In this document: positions 1-5,507 of the stretch, one piece after another | How the letters are laid out: every line of letters starts with the position of its first letter | Position numbering within the stretch: the first letter of the stretch is position 1 | Assembly: GCA_021812735.1 (NCBI GenBank) | Contig: JAKAMV010000481.1 | Location: 1 to 5,507 of the forward strand | Direction of reading: 5' to 3' | Source of the DNA: Chloroflexota bacterium | GTDB lineage: Bacteria > Chloroflexota > Limnocylindria > Limnocylindrales > CSP1-4 | DNA length: 5,507 nt | Program-made: the position numbers and the translations under genes | The notes under the pieces: generated by a model | What the model was told of the DNA's origin: nothing | Database searches by the model: none | What the model saw: only the letters and a program-made list of their open reading frames with translations

Positions 1-2
1 CC

Positions 3-1019
3 GCGCCGCCCGCCGAGACTGCCCTGGCCGAAGCCCCGCTCTCCGCCGAGACTGCCCTGGCCGAAGTCCCGCTCTCCGCCGAGACTGCCGCGGCGGAACC
101 GGCCGAGTCCTCCGGCGGCGGAACGCCCTCGGAGGGCCTGGCGGTATCGGAGGCGCCGGCGGACGCCGTGCTGGTCCCGCTCGAGGCGATCGCCCCGGCC
201 ACCGGGCAGGCGCCGCTCACGCGACGCGCGTTCCTCGGCTTCGGGCTCGCGCTCACCGGTGGCGTGGCCGGTGCGGCCGCACTCGGCCAGCTCTTCCCGG
301 TCTTCACCAGCGCCGAGGACAAGGTCTCCCCGCTCGTCCCCAACTACGACCCCAAGTCGAAGGCCTGGACCTTCGTGGTGGACACCTCCAAGTGCATCGG
401 CTGCGGGCTGTGCGTGGTCGCCTGCAAGGAGGAGAACAACGTCCCCGAATCGGCCGAGTTCACGCGCACCTGGGTGGAGCGGCACACCACGATGACCGAC
501 GGCACGCGGTACGTGGACGCGCCGGATGCGGGTATCAACGGCTTCCCGGCCACCTGCACGGCCCCCGGGTCCGAGGGCAAGACCGTCGCGTCGGCGTTCT
601 TCCAGCCGCGCCTGTGCATGCAGTGCGAGGACTCCCCCTGCACGGCCGTCTGCCCGGTCGGCGCCACATACCGGACAGAGGACGGGGTGATCCTCGTGGA
701 CGCCCGCCGGTGCATCGGCTGCGGCTACTGCGTGGTGTCCTGCCCCTACGGCGCACGCTACCTCACGCCCGCGGACGAGGACTCGCCCGCGAACACGCCG
801 GGCATCGCCGACAAGTGCACCTGGTGCTACCACCGCATCAACCGCGGCCAGCGGCCCGCCTGCGTCGAGATCTGCCCGGTGGGAGCGCGCCGCTTCGGCG
901 ACGCGAACGACCCGGCCAGCGACATCGCGGCGTACGCGAAGGGCAGCCAGCCGCTCCACCCCGAGTACGGCACCCGGCCCCGCGTGCTGTACCTCGGCCC
1001 CACTCTGCAGGAGGCCTGA
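3..1019 (+). CDS. Tat-exported four-cluster [4Fe-4S] ferredoxin subunit (NrfC/DsrO/DmsB-like), 5' end outside window
   Basis: Electron-transfer iron-sulfur subunit of a membrane oxidoreductase. Counting from the GTG at 168 (283 residues), four full ligand sets are visible: C76-C79-C82-C86, C150-C153-C158-C162, C182-C185-C188-C192 and C217-C220-C232-C236. This is the pattern of the DmsB/NrfC/PsrB family, and no ligand is replaced, so four [4Fe-4S] clusters are expected. C130 is an extra cysteine. A twin-arginine motif (TRRAFL, residues 18-23) followed by an apolar stretch (22-40) suggests Tat export or an N-terminal anchor, placing it outside the membrane as in NrfC and DsrO. The start is uncertain. 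The frame is open to the left edge with no ATG, GTG or TTG before 168, and it reads as Ala/Glu/Pro-rich in-frame repeats, so the true start may lie upstream. GTG 168 has only a GGAGG 14 nt upstream, a long spacing. It is the first visible gene of an operon with the NrfD-like and pentaheme genes. The family is certain; the specific pathway is not. Confidence 0.93.
   Translation, partial: APPAETALAEAPLSAETALAEVPLSAETAAAEPAESSGGGTPSEGLAVSEAPADAVLVPLEAIAPATGQAPLTRRAFLGFGLALTGGVAGAAALGQLFPVFTSAEDKVSPLVPNYDPKSKAWTFVVDTSKCIGCGLCVVACKEENNVPESAEFTRTWVERHTTMTDGTRYVDAPDAGINGFPATCTAPGSEGKTVASAFFQPRLCMQCEDSPCTAVCPVGATYRTEDGVILVDARRCIGCGYCVVSCPYGARYLTPADEDSPANTPGIADKCTWCYHRINRGQRPACVEICPVGARRFGDANDPASDIAAYAKGSQPLHPEYGTRPRVLYLGPTLQEA
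12..98 (+). repeat. 33-bp in-frame tandem repeat coding an Ala/Glu/Pro/Leu-rich tract
   Basis: Two full 33-bp units (12-44 and 45-77) differ at a single visible base (gcc versus gtc at codon 8). A third unit begins at 78 and decays after about 12 bases. In the frame of the ferredoxin gene each unit reads AETALAEAPLS or AETALAEVPLS. The unit is a multiple of three and keeps G/C-rich third positions, so the tract is probably translated. It may extend left of the window. Its role is unknown; it looks like a flexible, acidic, low-complexity linker ahead of the Tat motif. Confidence 0.85.
1009..1014 (+). promoter_or_regulatory. Shine-Dalgarno for the NrfD-like gene
   Basis: AGGAGG lies inside the last codons of the ferredoxin gene, 8 nt before ATG 1023. 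This strong, well-spaced site supports 1023 as the start over the in-frame ATG at 1119, and shows that the two genes are translated from one message. Confidence 0.8.
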
Positions 1020-1022
1020 GCG

Positions 1023-2408
1023 ATGCGGGTCGTCGACAGCACGCTCTACCTCGGCGCCGTGGCGCTGCCGGCGACGCCACGCGCCGCGCGCAACGCGTTC
1101 GTGCGCGAAGTCCGCTCGATGTCGATCGCGACGAGGATCTGGTACGGCCTGCTCGTGGTTGGCCTCGGGATCGGTGCGGTCGCCGCGCTCATCGCACTGC
1201 CGCCGGGCTGGGAGGTCATGGGGACCTCGCCTTCATTCGAGTGGGGCCTGCTGATCATCGGCTACGTCTTCTTCGCCATCATGACCAGCGGCCTGTGCCT
1301 CGCCTCCTCGCTGGGCACGGTGTTCGGGATCGAGCGCTTCATGCCGTTCGAGAAGCGCCACGCGATCCTCGCGCTCCTGTCGCTCACGACCGCGTTCGGG
1401 ATCATCGCGCTCGAGCTCAGCTATCCGATCCGCATGGTCTTCGGAGCCGTGCTCGTCATCTCTCCCAGCTCGCCCATGTGGTGGATGGGCGTGTTCTACG
1501 GCGCCTACCTGGTGGTCCTGGTCGTCGAGGTGTGGACGCTGTTCACGTCCCATCCCACCGTCCACAAGTACGCCTGCACGGCAGCGGCGTGCATCGGTGT
1601 GTGCGCCCCGACCACCCTGGGGGCGGTGTTCGGCGTGCTCGCGGCCAAGCCGTTCTGGAACGGCGTCTTCACGCCGGTCCAGATGGTCGCGTCGGCCTTC
1701 GTGGGCGGCACGGCGCTGCTGGGCATCGTGTTCTGGGCGGTCAACCGCCTCCGCCTCGCCGACTGGGAGCGATCGAAGGGCGCCCTCGGCTCAGTCCGGA
1801 TCCTCCTGGCCGGCGGGCTCGTCGTGGCGGCGGCGCTCTTGGCGCGCCAGGTCGTGACCGGCCTCACGAGCGACGTCGCTGACCTCCGCCCGTCCACCGA
1901 GGTCCTCGTGACCGGGCCGCTCTCGCCCGCCTTCTGGGGCGTCCGCGTGGGTCTGGGCACCCTGATCCCGCTCGGGATCCTGGCGGTCCCCCGGCTGCGC
2001 ACGCCATCCGCGACCGCCCTGGCGGCGATCCTGTCGCTGGTCGGGATCCTGGTGGACCGGACGCTGTTCGTGGCGGCGGGCGAGTTCGTCCCGCGCACGA
2101 CGATGGCCGGCACCGTCGGCCACCCGTACGCCGAGTACGTGCCCTCCCCGGTGGAGCTCGGGATCCTCGTCGGGGCGATGGCGTTCATGGCGATGGCGTA
2201 CTCGCTGTGCGAGCGCTACCTGCCGATGGGCGAGGGCGACGTCCACGCCTTCTGGCCGTGGCCGTGGATCAAGAAGCACGACGGCCACGAGCCCGATGAC
2301 GCCGACGCCCACGGAGCCGGGGCCGGCACCGGGGTCGAACCCACGCCAGAGCTCGCCGTCGCGACCGAGGTCGAGGCGATGGCGCCGGTTGCCGGAGTGC
2401 GGGCCTGA
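1023..2408 (+). CDS. nrfD: NrfD/PsrC-type polytopic quinone-interacting membrane subunit
   Basis: Membrane subunit expected to exchange electrons between (mena)quinone and the partner iron-sulfur protein. The 461 residues hold about ten apolar segments, roughly at 39-59, 75-103, 112-131, 153-175, 187-206, 221-240, 258-275, 305-323, 329-350 and 377-395. Family-like features include an acidic residue in helix 3 (E131, in ALELSYP), the SPMWWMG stretch at 150-156 leading into helix 4, and DRTLFV at 345-350. Ten helices and this length are closer to the HybB/DsrP/ActC type than to the eight-helix PsrC or the shorter E. coli NrfD. Three cysteines crowd helix 5 (C185, C190, C194). The tail (about 416-461) is soluble, His/Asp-rich and then Ala/Glu-rich. 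The gene starts 3 nt after the ferredoxin stop with a strong ribosome site, and its TGA overlaps the ATG of the cytochrome gene. The symbol is used in the family sense only; this is not evidence for nitrite reduction. Confidence 0.92.
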   Translation: MRVVDSTLYLGAVALPATPRAARNAFVREVRSMSIATRIWYGLLVVGLGIGAVAALIALPPGWEVMGTSPSFEWGLLIIGYVFFAIMTSGLCLASSLGTVFGIERFMPFEKRHAILALLSLTTAFGIIALELSYPIRMVFGAVLVISPSSPMWWMGVFYGAYLVVLVVEVWTLFTSHPTVHKYACTAAACIGVCAPTTLGAVFGVLAAKPFWNGVFTPVQMVASAFVGGTALLGIVFWAVNRLRLADWERSKGALGSVRILLAGGLVVAAALLARQVVTGLTSDVADLRPSTEVLVTGPLSPAFWGVRVGLGTLIPLGILAVPRLRTPSATALAAILSLVGILVDRTLFVAAGEFVPRTTMAGTVGHPYAEYVPSPVELGILVGAMAFMAMAYSLCERYLPMGEGDVHAFWPWPWIKKHDGHEPDDADAHGAGAGTGVEPTPELAVATEVEAMAPVAGVRA

Positions 2409-3121
2409 TGCTCCGCACCGCGTTCGTCCGCTTCGCATACCCCGTCGCGGTCCTGGTCCTGGTGATCGGCATCCTCATCGTCGGCGGGTTCCTGGTCGCG
2501 GTCGCCCTGCCGGACATGATCGGGGCCGGCCCCGCGACATCGCCATCGGCCAGGCCGGGCGGGATCGCTGGGGCCTCGCCCTCAGCCAGCCCGGAGCCGA
2601 GCTCGGGGATGGCGCTGTCGCCGGTCGGGATCGAGATGCCGTCCGACGCCAACTGCGGGGCGTGCCACGTCACGACCAACGGCATCGTGGGCGTCAAGGA
2701 CATCCCGCTCATGGCCCACCCGCTCAAGGGATTTGCGGACTGCACCGCCTGCCACAACCCGGCCGGGCTGGTGAAGACCGCTCCCGGCCACTCGAGCCTC
2801 CACGCCAACCAGTGCCTGATCTGCCATCACGAGAACCCGAACCTCGCCTCGATGAGCGCTCCCCCACTCCGCCCTGAGCACATGGGCGGCCAGGCCTGCA
2901 CCACCTGCCACGGCGTCGACCAGCACGCGCCGCTGCCGTCCGACATGGCGGGCCGCGGCGACAACTGCTGGATCTGCCACAACGGGCCCGAGTTCCAGTA
3001 CCTGTTCAAGTCCGCGCCGCCCGGGTGGTCCCCAGAGCCCAAGCCGTCGACGTCGCCCGCGTACCCGCTGGCCTCCCCGTCACCCTCCCCGTCACCCTCA
3101 CCCACGCCGTCGACACCGTGA
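2408..3121 (+). CDS. Membrane-anchored pentaheme c-type cytochrome
   Basis: Periplasmic or cell-surface electron relay carrying five covalently bound hemes. The 237 residues start with an uncleaved-looking membrane helix (about 11-34), then a Ser/Pro/Ala linker (about 40-72), then a compact heme domain with CxxCH at C83-H87, C112-H116, C136-H140, C164-H168 and C187-H191. Six further histidines between the first and last motif (H104, H128, H132, H141, H158, H173) are enough to give every heme a second His ligand, and the third motif reads CLICHH as in cytochrome c3-type proteins. The C terminus is an extended Ser-Pro repeat. The start ATG overlaps the NrfD stop by one base (TGATG); a GGAG 10 nt upstream is weak, so translation is probably coupled. 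Heme count matches NrfB and ActA, and anchoring plus gene context resembles DsrJ (three hemes) or QrcA (six). With no terminal reductase in view, its partner is unknown. Confidence 0.93.
   Translation: MLRTAFVRFAYPVAVLVLVIGILIVGGFLVAVALPDMIGAGPATSPSARPGGIAGASPSASPEPSSGMALSPVGIEMPSDANCGACHVTTNGIVGVKDIPLMAHPLKGFADCTACHNPAGLVKTAPGHSSLHANQCLICHHENPNLASMSAPPLRPEHMGGQACTTCHGVDQHAPLPSDMAGRGDNCWICHNGPEFQYLFKSAPPGWSPEPKPSTSPAYPLASPSPSPSPSPTPSTP
3072..3095 (+). repeat. 12-bp tandem repeat coding the Ser-Pro tail of the cytochrome
   Basis: Two identical 12-bp units (cctccccgtcac) lie at 3072-3083 and 3084-3095, with a decayed third copy after them. In frame they encode alternating Ser and Pro at the C terminus of the pentaheme protein. 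Simple slippage expansion of a cell-wall- or periplasm-spanning linker is the likely origin. Confidence 0.75.
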
Positions 3122-3156
3122 GGTTGAGGCGCGGCCGATGCAGCGCCGAATCGGTG

Positions 3157-3210
3157 GGCGCCGGCCTGCGACCGAGAGGGACCGTGCCCCGGCCGCAGGC
3201 AGATGGCGCC
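3157..3210 (+). terminator. Candidate terminator hairpin after the cytochrome operon
   Basis: GGCGCC (3157-3162) pairs with GGCGCC (3205-3210), and GCCTGCG (3164-3170) pairs with CGCAGGC (3194-3200). This gives 13 base pairs interrupted by a 1-by-4 internal loop, with a 23-nt apical loop. It begins 36 nt after the cytochrome stop. No T-tract follows, which weakens the call as a classical intrinsic terminator, although such tracts are often missing in high-GC genomes. Confidence 0.4.
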
Positions 3211-3270
3211 TCGCCGCGCCGCTCCACTTTCCGCGACAGCCCCGAGCGGCGCGCGATTCGCAATGACCCC

Positions 3271-3380
3271 GTGCGGCCGCTGTCCGGCGACTTCCAGCCG
3301 GATGCCCCCGGGGCGGCCGTCTGGGGCCCAATCGGGCGGAACCTCAGCCGGATGGCCGTGGTGAGGCCGCTATCCGGAGA
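3271..3380. repeat. Structured intergenic repeat block: direct repeats at 90 nt and two hairpins
   Basis: A 20-nt element at 3271-3290 recurs at 3361-3380 with 17 of 20 matches (core GGCCGCTRTCCGG), exactly 90 nt apart. A second element, cagccggatg, occurs at 3295-3304 and 3345-3354. The first half folds as CGGCCGC (3274-3280) with GCGGCCG (3313-3319), enclosing TCCGGC (3283-3288) with GCCGGA (3297-3302). The second half folds as CCGGAT (3348-3353) with ATCCGG (3372-3377), enclosing GGCC (3354-3357) with GGCC (3365-3368). The pairing and repeats are seen directly. Whether this is a dispersed repeat family, a bidirectional terminator or both is inference. Confidence 0.5.
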
Positions 3381-3523
3381 ACCGTCGGGAAACCCGCGGG
3401 GCGCTCCTGCTCACCACGATGCGGTTCGCGACGGAAACGGCGGCCGAACCTCATGTCGCGGCCGCGGGGGGAGCATCCGGGGACGGGCGATGTGCCCCGC
3501 GACACGCGGTGAGCGGCGCGGGC

Positions 3524-4492
3524 TCAGCCCTCGACGCGCAGGGTCCGCTCGACGCCCTTCTCCGAGAGGTCGACGAGGTACCCGCGGAGGACCCCCATCG
3601 ACGACTCGGATCCCGCGTTGAGGCAGAGCGTGCTGCCCACCTTGCGCTCGCCGCCCGATTCATGGATGTGGCCGTGGACGCCCAGGACCGGCTTCACCTG
3701 CTCGATGACCGCGCGCACGCCCTTCGAGCCCACCGGGCCGCGCAGCAGATCGCCTGCCGACGCCGTGGGCCGCAGGTCGGGCGAGAGCAGCGGGGCCGTG
3801 TCGAGCCCTGAGTCGTAGGGCGGGACGTGGGTCATGATGATGGTCTTGCGGGGGTCGCGGACGCCCTTGATCAGCCCCGAGAGGCGGTCGAGGAACTCCT
3901 CCTCCGAGAGCTCCCGCGGGGTGGACCACGGCGTCGGGGAGGACCAGCCCATCGAGACCAGCTGGTGCCAGGGGGTGAGCTCGACGACCCGCTCGTTGAC
4001 ATCGCGGCAGTACGGGGAGCGCTCGAGGATCGGGTCGATCTCGAACTCGTCGTCATTGCCGGGCATCAGGTACACCGGCACGCCCGAGCCGTCGAGCCGC
4101 TCAGCGGCCAGCTGCATCCACTCCTCGAGCCGGTGGGCGATCTTCTCGTGGAAGATGCGCTTCACGAGCTCGGGATCCGCCTCCATGGCCGCCCGCTCCT
4201 CCTCGCTGACGCGGACGGCGTAGTAGCCGAGGTCGGCGATCGAGCGCTCGAGGTCGACCAGCTCCTGCTCGCTGCGCGCGACGCGGCGCTGGCCCATGAC
4301 GCTGGCGGTCCACGCCTCGCCGCCCTGCTCCCCCTTGACCACGGCGATCAGCGCCTTGCCGGTCAAGTCGCCGGCGATCACGGCCGCGTCGACCTTGTAG
4401 ACGTTGGCCTTCATGGCGTTGAGGAACTTGCGCCACGTCCGCTCGGACGCGTGGATGTCGCTGCAGACGTAGAGGCGGAACGGCTTGGCCAT
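3524..4492 (-). CDS. Calcineurin-like metallophosphoesterase with GNDD motif variant
   Basis: Probable dinuclear-metal phosphoesterase of the cytoplasm; there is no signal peptide. The 322 residues carry the superfamily motifs in order: SDIH (D12, H14), GDLTG (D42), GND (N146), THVPP (H222) and GHIH (H275, H277). All expected metal ligands are present. The GNHD/E motif reads GNDD (145-148), so the histidine that normally assists catalysis is replaced by D147. GD and GN are about 100 residues apart, against some 25-35 usually, because of a charged, helix-rich insertion at about 47-135. The substrate cannot be told from the sequence. ATG 4492 is preceded by GGAG (4498-4501) with 5-nt spacing and overlaps the TGA of the upstream amidase gene by one base, so the two are probably co-translated. 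A nuclease, phosphodiesterase or protein phosphatase role is possible. Confidence 0.88.
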   Translation of the reverse strand: MAKPFRLYVCSDIHASERTWRKFLNAMKANVYKVDAAVIAGDLTGKALIAVVKGEQGGEAWTASVMGQRRVARSEQELVDLERSIADLGYYAVRVSEEERAAMEADPELVKRIFHEKIAHRLEEWMQLAAERLDGSGVPVYLMPGNDDEFEIDPILERSPYCRDVNERVVELTPWHQLVSMGWSSPTPWSTPRELSEEEFLDRLSGLIKGVRDPRKTIIMTHVPPYDSGLDTAPLLSPDLRPTASAGDLLRGPVGSKGVRAVIEQVKPVLGVHGHIHESGGERKVGSTLCLNAGSESSMGVLRGYLVDLSEKGVERTLRVEG

Positions 4493-5507
4493 CAGGACTC
4501 CGAACTGGCGTGGACGGGCGGCAGGCGGTGAGCCCAGGGTCGGGCGCTCTCGAGCTGACCGGCGAGGCGGTACAGCGTTGCCTCGTCAGCGTAGCGGCCC
4601 GTGATGAGACTGCCCACCGGCAGTCCTCCCGCAGACCACGACAGCGGGAGCGAGACCGCCGGCTGGCCGGTCACGTTCGCAATGGGGTTCCAGGGGTTGA
4701 ACTGGCAGTCGAAGCGCCAGTACTCGACCGCGCCACCCTGACTCTGGTTCAGCACGCCGAGCCGCTCCGGGAGGCGCGCGAGGGTCGGAGTGACCCACGC
4801 GTCGTAGCGCTCGAAGAAGGCGGCGATGTCCCGCGCGATCCGCGCCAGCTGGGCGAGCGCATCCACCAGACCGGCCGGGTCGAACCGGAGCGCGTAGTCG
4901 CGCAGCTCGCGGGTGGTGATCTCGAGCTCGTCGTCGGCGACCGCCCGGCCGCGCTCGGCCTCGAGCGCCCGCACCGTCGCCAGGTTCGACGTCGCCCAGA
5001 CGCGGGCGAGCGGCTCGATGAGCACCTCGCCGTCGAAGGCGGGTGCCGCCTCCTCGACGTCGTGGCCGAGCGAGGCGAGCAGCTCGGCCGTCGACCGCAC
5101 GGCCGCCGCGCACTCGGGATCCACGGACGCCTCGATGGGGGGCGTGGCGGACCAGGCGATGCGGAGGCGGCCCGGGTCGGCGCCCACCTCGTCGAGGAAC
5201 GGGCGGCGGGGCGGCGGGGCCGAGTACGGGTCGCCGGGGACGCGCCCGGCCGTGGCGTCGAGGATCGCCGCCGAGTCCCGGACGGAGCGCGTGATGGCGT
5301 GCTCGACGGCGAGACCGGCCATCGCCTCGCCGGCCGGCGCCCAGGAGTTGCGCCCGCGGGTCGGCTTGAGGCCGACGGTGCCGCAACACGAGGAGGGGAT
5401 GCGGATCGAGCCGGCGCCGTCGTTGCCGTGCGCGGCCGGGACCATCCCCGCCGCCACCGCAGCCGCCGAGCCGCCCGACGAGCCGCCCGTGGTCCTCGCA
5501 ACGTCCC
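4492..5507 (-). CDS. Amidase-signature family hydrolase, N terminus outside window
   Basis: Hydrolyses an amide bond using the Ser-cisSer-Lys triad of the amidase signature family. The frame stays open to the right edge, so 338 codons' worth of sequence (337 full residues) is visible, and roughly 100-150 N-terminal residues with the catalytic Lys are missing; whole enzymes usually have 450-500. The first visible residues contain GGSSGGS, with the cis-Ser at about residue 9 (codon 5479-5481). The nucleophilic Ser follows 24 residues later in GSIRIP (residue 33, codon 5407-5409), the same spacing as S217 and S241 in fatty acid amide hydrolase. [12 protein letters not shown] follows, and the C terminus has the family's [12 protein letters not shown] and [22 protein letters not shown] at 5455-5457 lies inside the signature and is not the start. 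Subtype (6-aminohexanoate-cyclic-dimer hydrolase-like, general amidase) is undecided; a GatA role is less likely given the context and the NylA-like C-terminal half. Its stop overlaps the metallophosphoesterase start. Confidence 0.93.
   Translation of the reverse strand, partial: DVARTTGGSSGGSAAAVAAGMVPAAHGNDGAGSIRIPSSCCGTVGLKPTRGRNSWAPAGEAMAGLAVEHAITRSVRDSAAILDATAGRVPGDPYSAPPPRRPFLDEVGADPGRLRIAWSATPPIEASVDPECAAAVRSTAELLASLGHDVEEAAPAFDGEVLIEPLARVWATSNLATVRALEAERGRAVADDELEITTRELRDYALRFDPAGLVDALAQLARIARDIAAFFERYDAWVTPTLARLPERLGVLNQSQGGAVEYWRFDCQFNPWNPIANVTGQPAVSLPLSWSAGGLPVGSLITGRYADEATLYRLAGQLESARPWAHRLPPVHASSES
4498..4501 (-). promoter_or_regulatory. Shine-Dalgarno for the metallophosphoesterase gene
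   Basis: GGAG on the minus strand lies inside the last codons of the amidase gene, 5 nt before ATG 4492. Together with the TGATG stop-start overlap it fixes this start and argues for translational coupling. Confidence 0.5.

Larger units (their letters stand above)
3122..3523. other. 402-bp convergent intergenic region, no gene seen, rich in inverted and direct repeats
   Basis: The gap lies between the stop of the cytochrome gene (+) and the stop of the metallophosphoesterase gene (-). Frames open through it on either strand are Arg/Gly/Pro-rich, overlap the flanking genes and lack a credible start or domain. I see no tRNA or promoter-like structure. It does contain several G+C-rich hairpins: 3157-3210, 3274-3319 and 3348-3377. 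In addition, 3423-3450 (GGTTCG/CGAACC) and 3427-3460 (CGCGAC/GTCGCG) are mutually exclusive 6-bp stems close to the end of the minus-strand operon. Its likely job is transcription termination for both converging operons. Confidence 0.6.

Noticed and set aside
168..1019. NarH-like assignment with a [3Fe-4S] cluster
   Set aside because: In NarH one ligand cysteine is replaced by Trp. Here all sixteen cysteines of the four motifs are present, and a Tat motif is visible, unlike NarH.
392..1882. 496-codon open frame on the + strand across the ferredoxin and NrfD-like genes
   Set aside because: It is Arg/Gly/His-rich with no domain, lies out of frame over two clear genes, and is typical of a shifted frame in high-GC coding DNA.
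1505..2438. Minus-strand open frames (1505-2188 and 1791-2438) antisense to the NrfD-like gene
   Set aside because: They have no hydrophobic or domain pattern of their own and lie opposite a gene with clear membrane segments and a strong ribosome site.
3271..3380. CRISPR array
   Set aside because: There are only two degenerate copies of each element, at different spacings, with internal palindromes and no set of equal spacers.
3415..3465. tRNA-like segment suggested by GGTTCGCGAC
   Set aside because: There is no acceptor stem, D-arm or anticodon arm that can be paired around it; the T-loop resemblance is chance.
3025..3621. 198-codon + strand frame through the intergenic region, containing two in-frame RPLSG copies
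   Set aside because: It overlaps the ends of both flanking genes, is Arg/Gly/Pro-rich and lacks a credible start. The repeated pentapeptide only reflects the 90-nt DNA repeat, a multiple of three.
3827..4531. 234-codon open frame on the + strand, antisense to the metallophosphoesterase
   Set aside because: It mirrors the real gene on the other strand. The minus-strand frame holds all five phosphoesterase motifs, while this one has none and no ribosome site.

Overview
This is a high-GC window (by eye about 70% G+C, with strongly G/C third codon positions) of bacterial chromosome. It holds two gene groups that point toward each other. The composition and the Ser/Pro/Ala-rich linkers would fit a high-GC Chloroflexota lineage or an actinobacterium. 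That is an impression from style, because the window has no marker gene that settles the taxonomy.

Positions 3-3121 (+ strand) carry a tightly packed respiratory operon of three genes. The first encodes a Tat-type iron-sulfur protein with four complete [4Fe-4S] Cys motifs; it runs off the left edge through an Ala/Glu/Pro-rich tract built on 33-bp in-frame tandem repeats. Three bases later comes a NrfD/PsrC-type membrane protein with about ten helices. Its stop overlaps the start of a membrane-anchored pentaheme cytochrome c by one base (TGATG). Together they look like a quinone-linked electron-transfer module on the outer face of the cytoplasmic membrane, with NrfD exchanging electrons with the quinone pool, the iron-sulfur protein as a wire and the pentaheme as the periplasmic relay. 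The parts list resembles NrfBCD, DsrJOP, Qrc and alternative complex III, but no catalytic subunit lies in the window, so donor, acceptor and direction of electron flow are unknown.

Positions 3122-3523 are a 402-bp gap between convergent genes. I see no credible gene in it, but it is rich in inverted and direct repeats: a long hairpin just after the cytochrome gene (3157-3210), and two further hairpins within a 110-bp block that also carries a 20-nt direct repeat at an exact 90-nt spacing (3271-3380).

Positions 3524-5507 (- strand) carry an unrelated pair: an amidase-signature enzyme, cut at its N terminus by the right edge, followed by a calcineurin-like metallophosphoesterase whose ATG overlaps the amidase stop by one base (again TGATG). 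The phosphoesterase has GNDD in place of the usual GNHD/E motif and a long charged insertion. Nothing in the sequence ties this pair to the respiratory operon.
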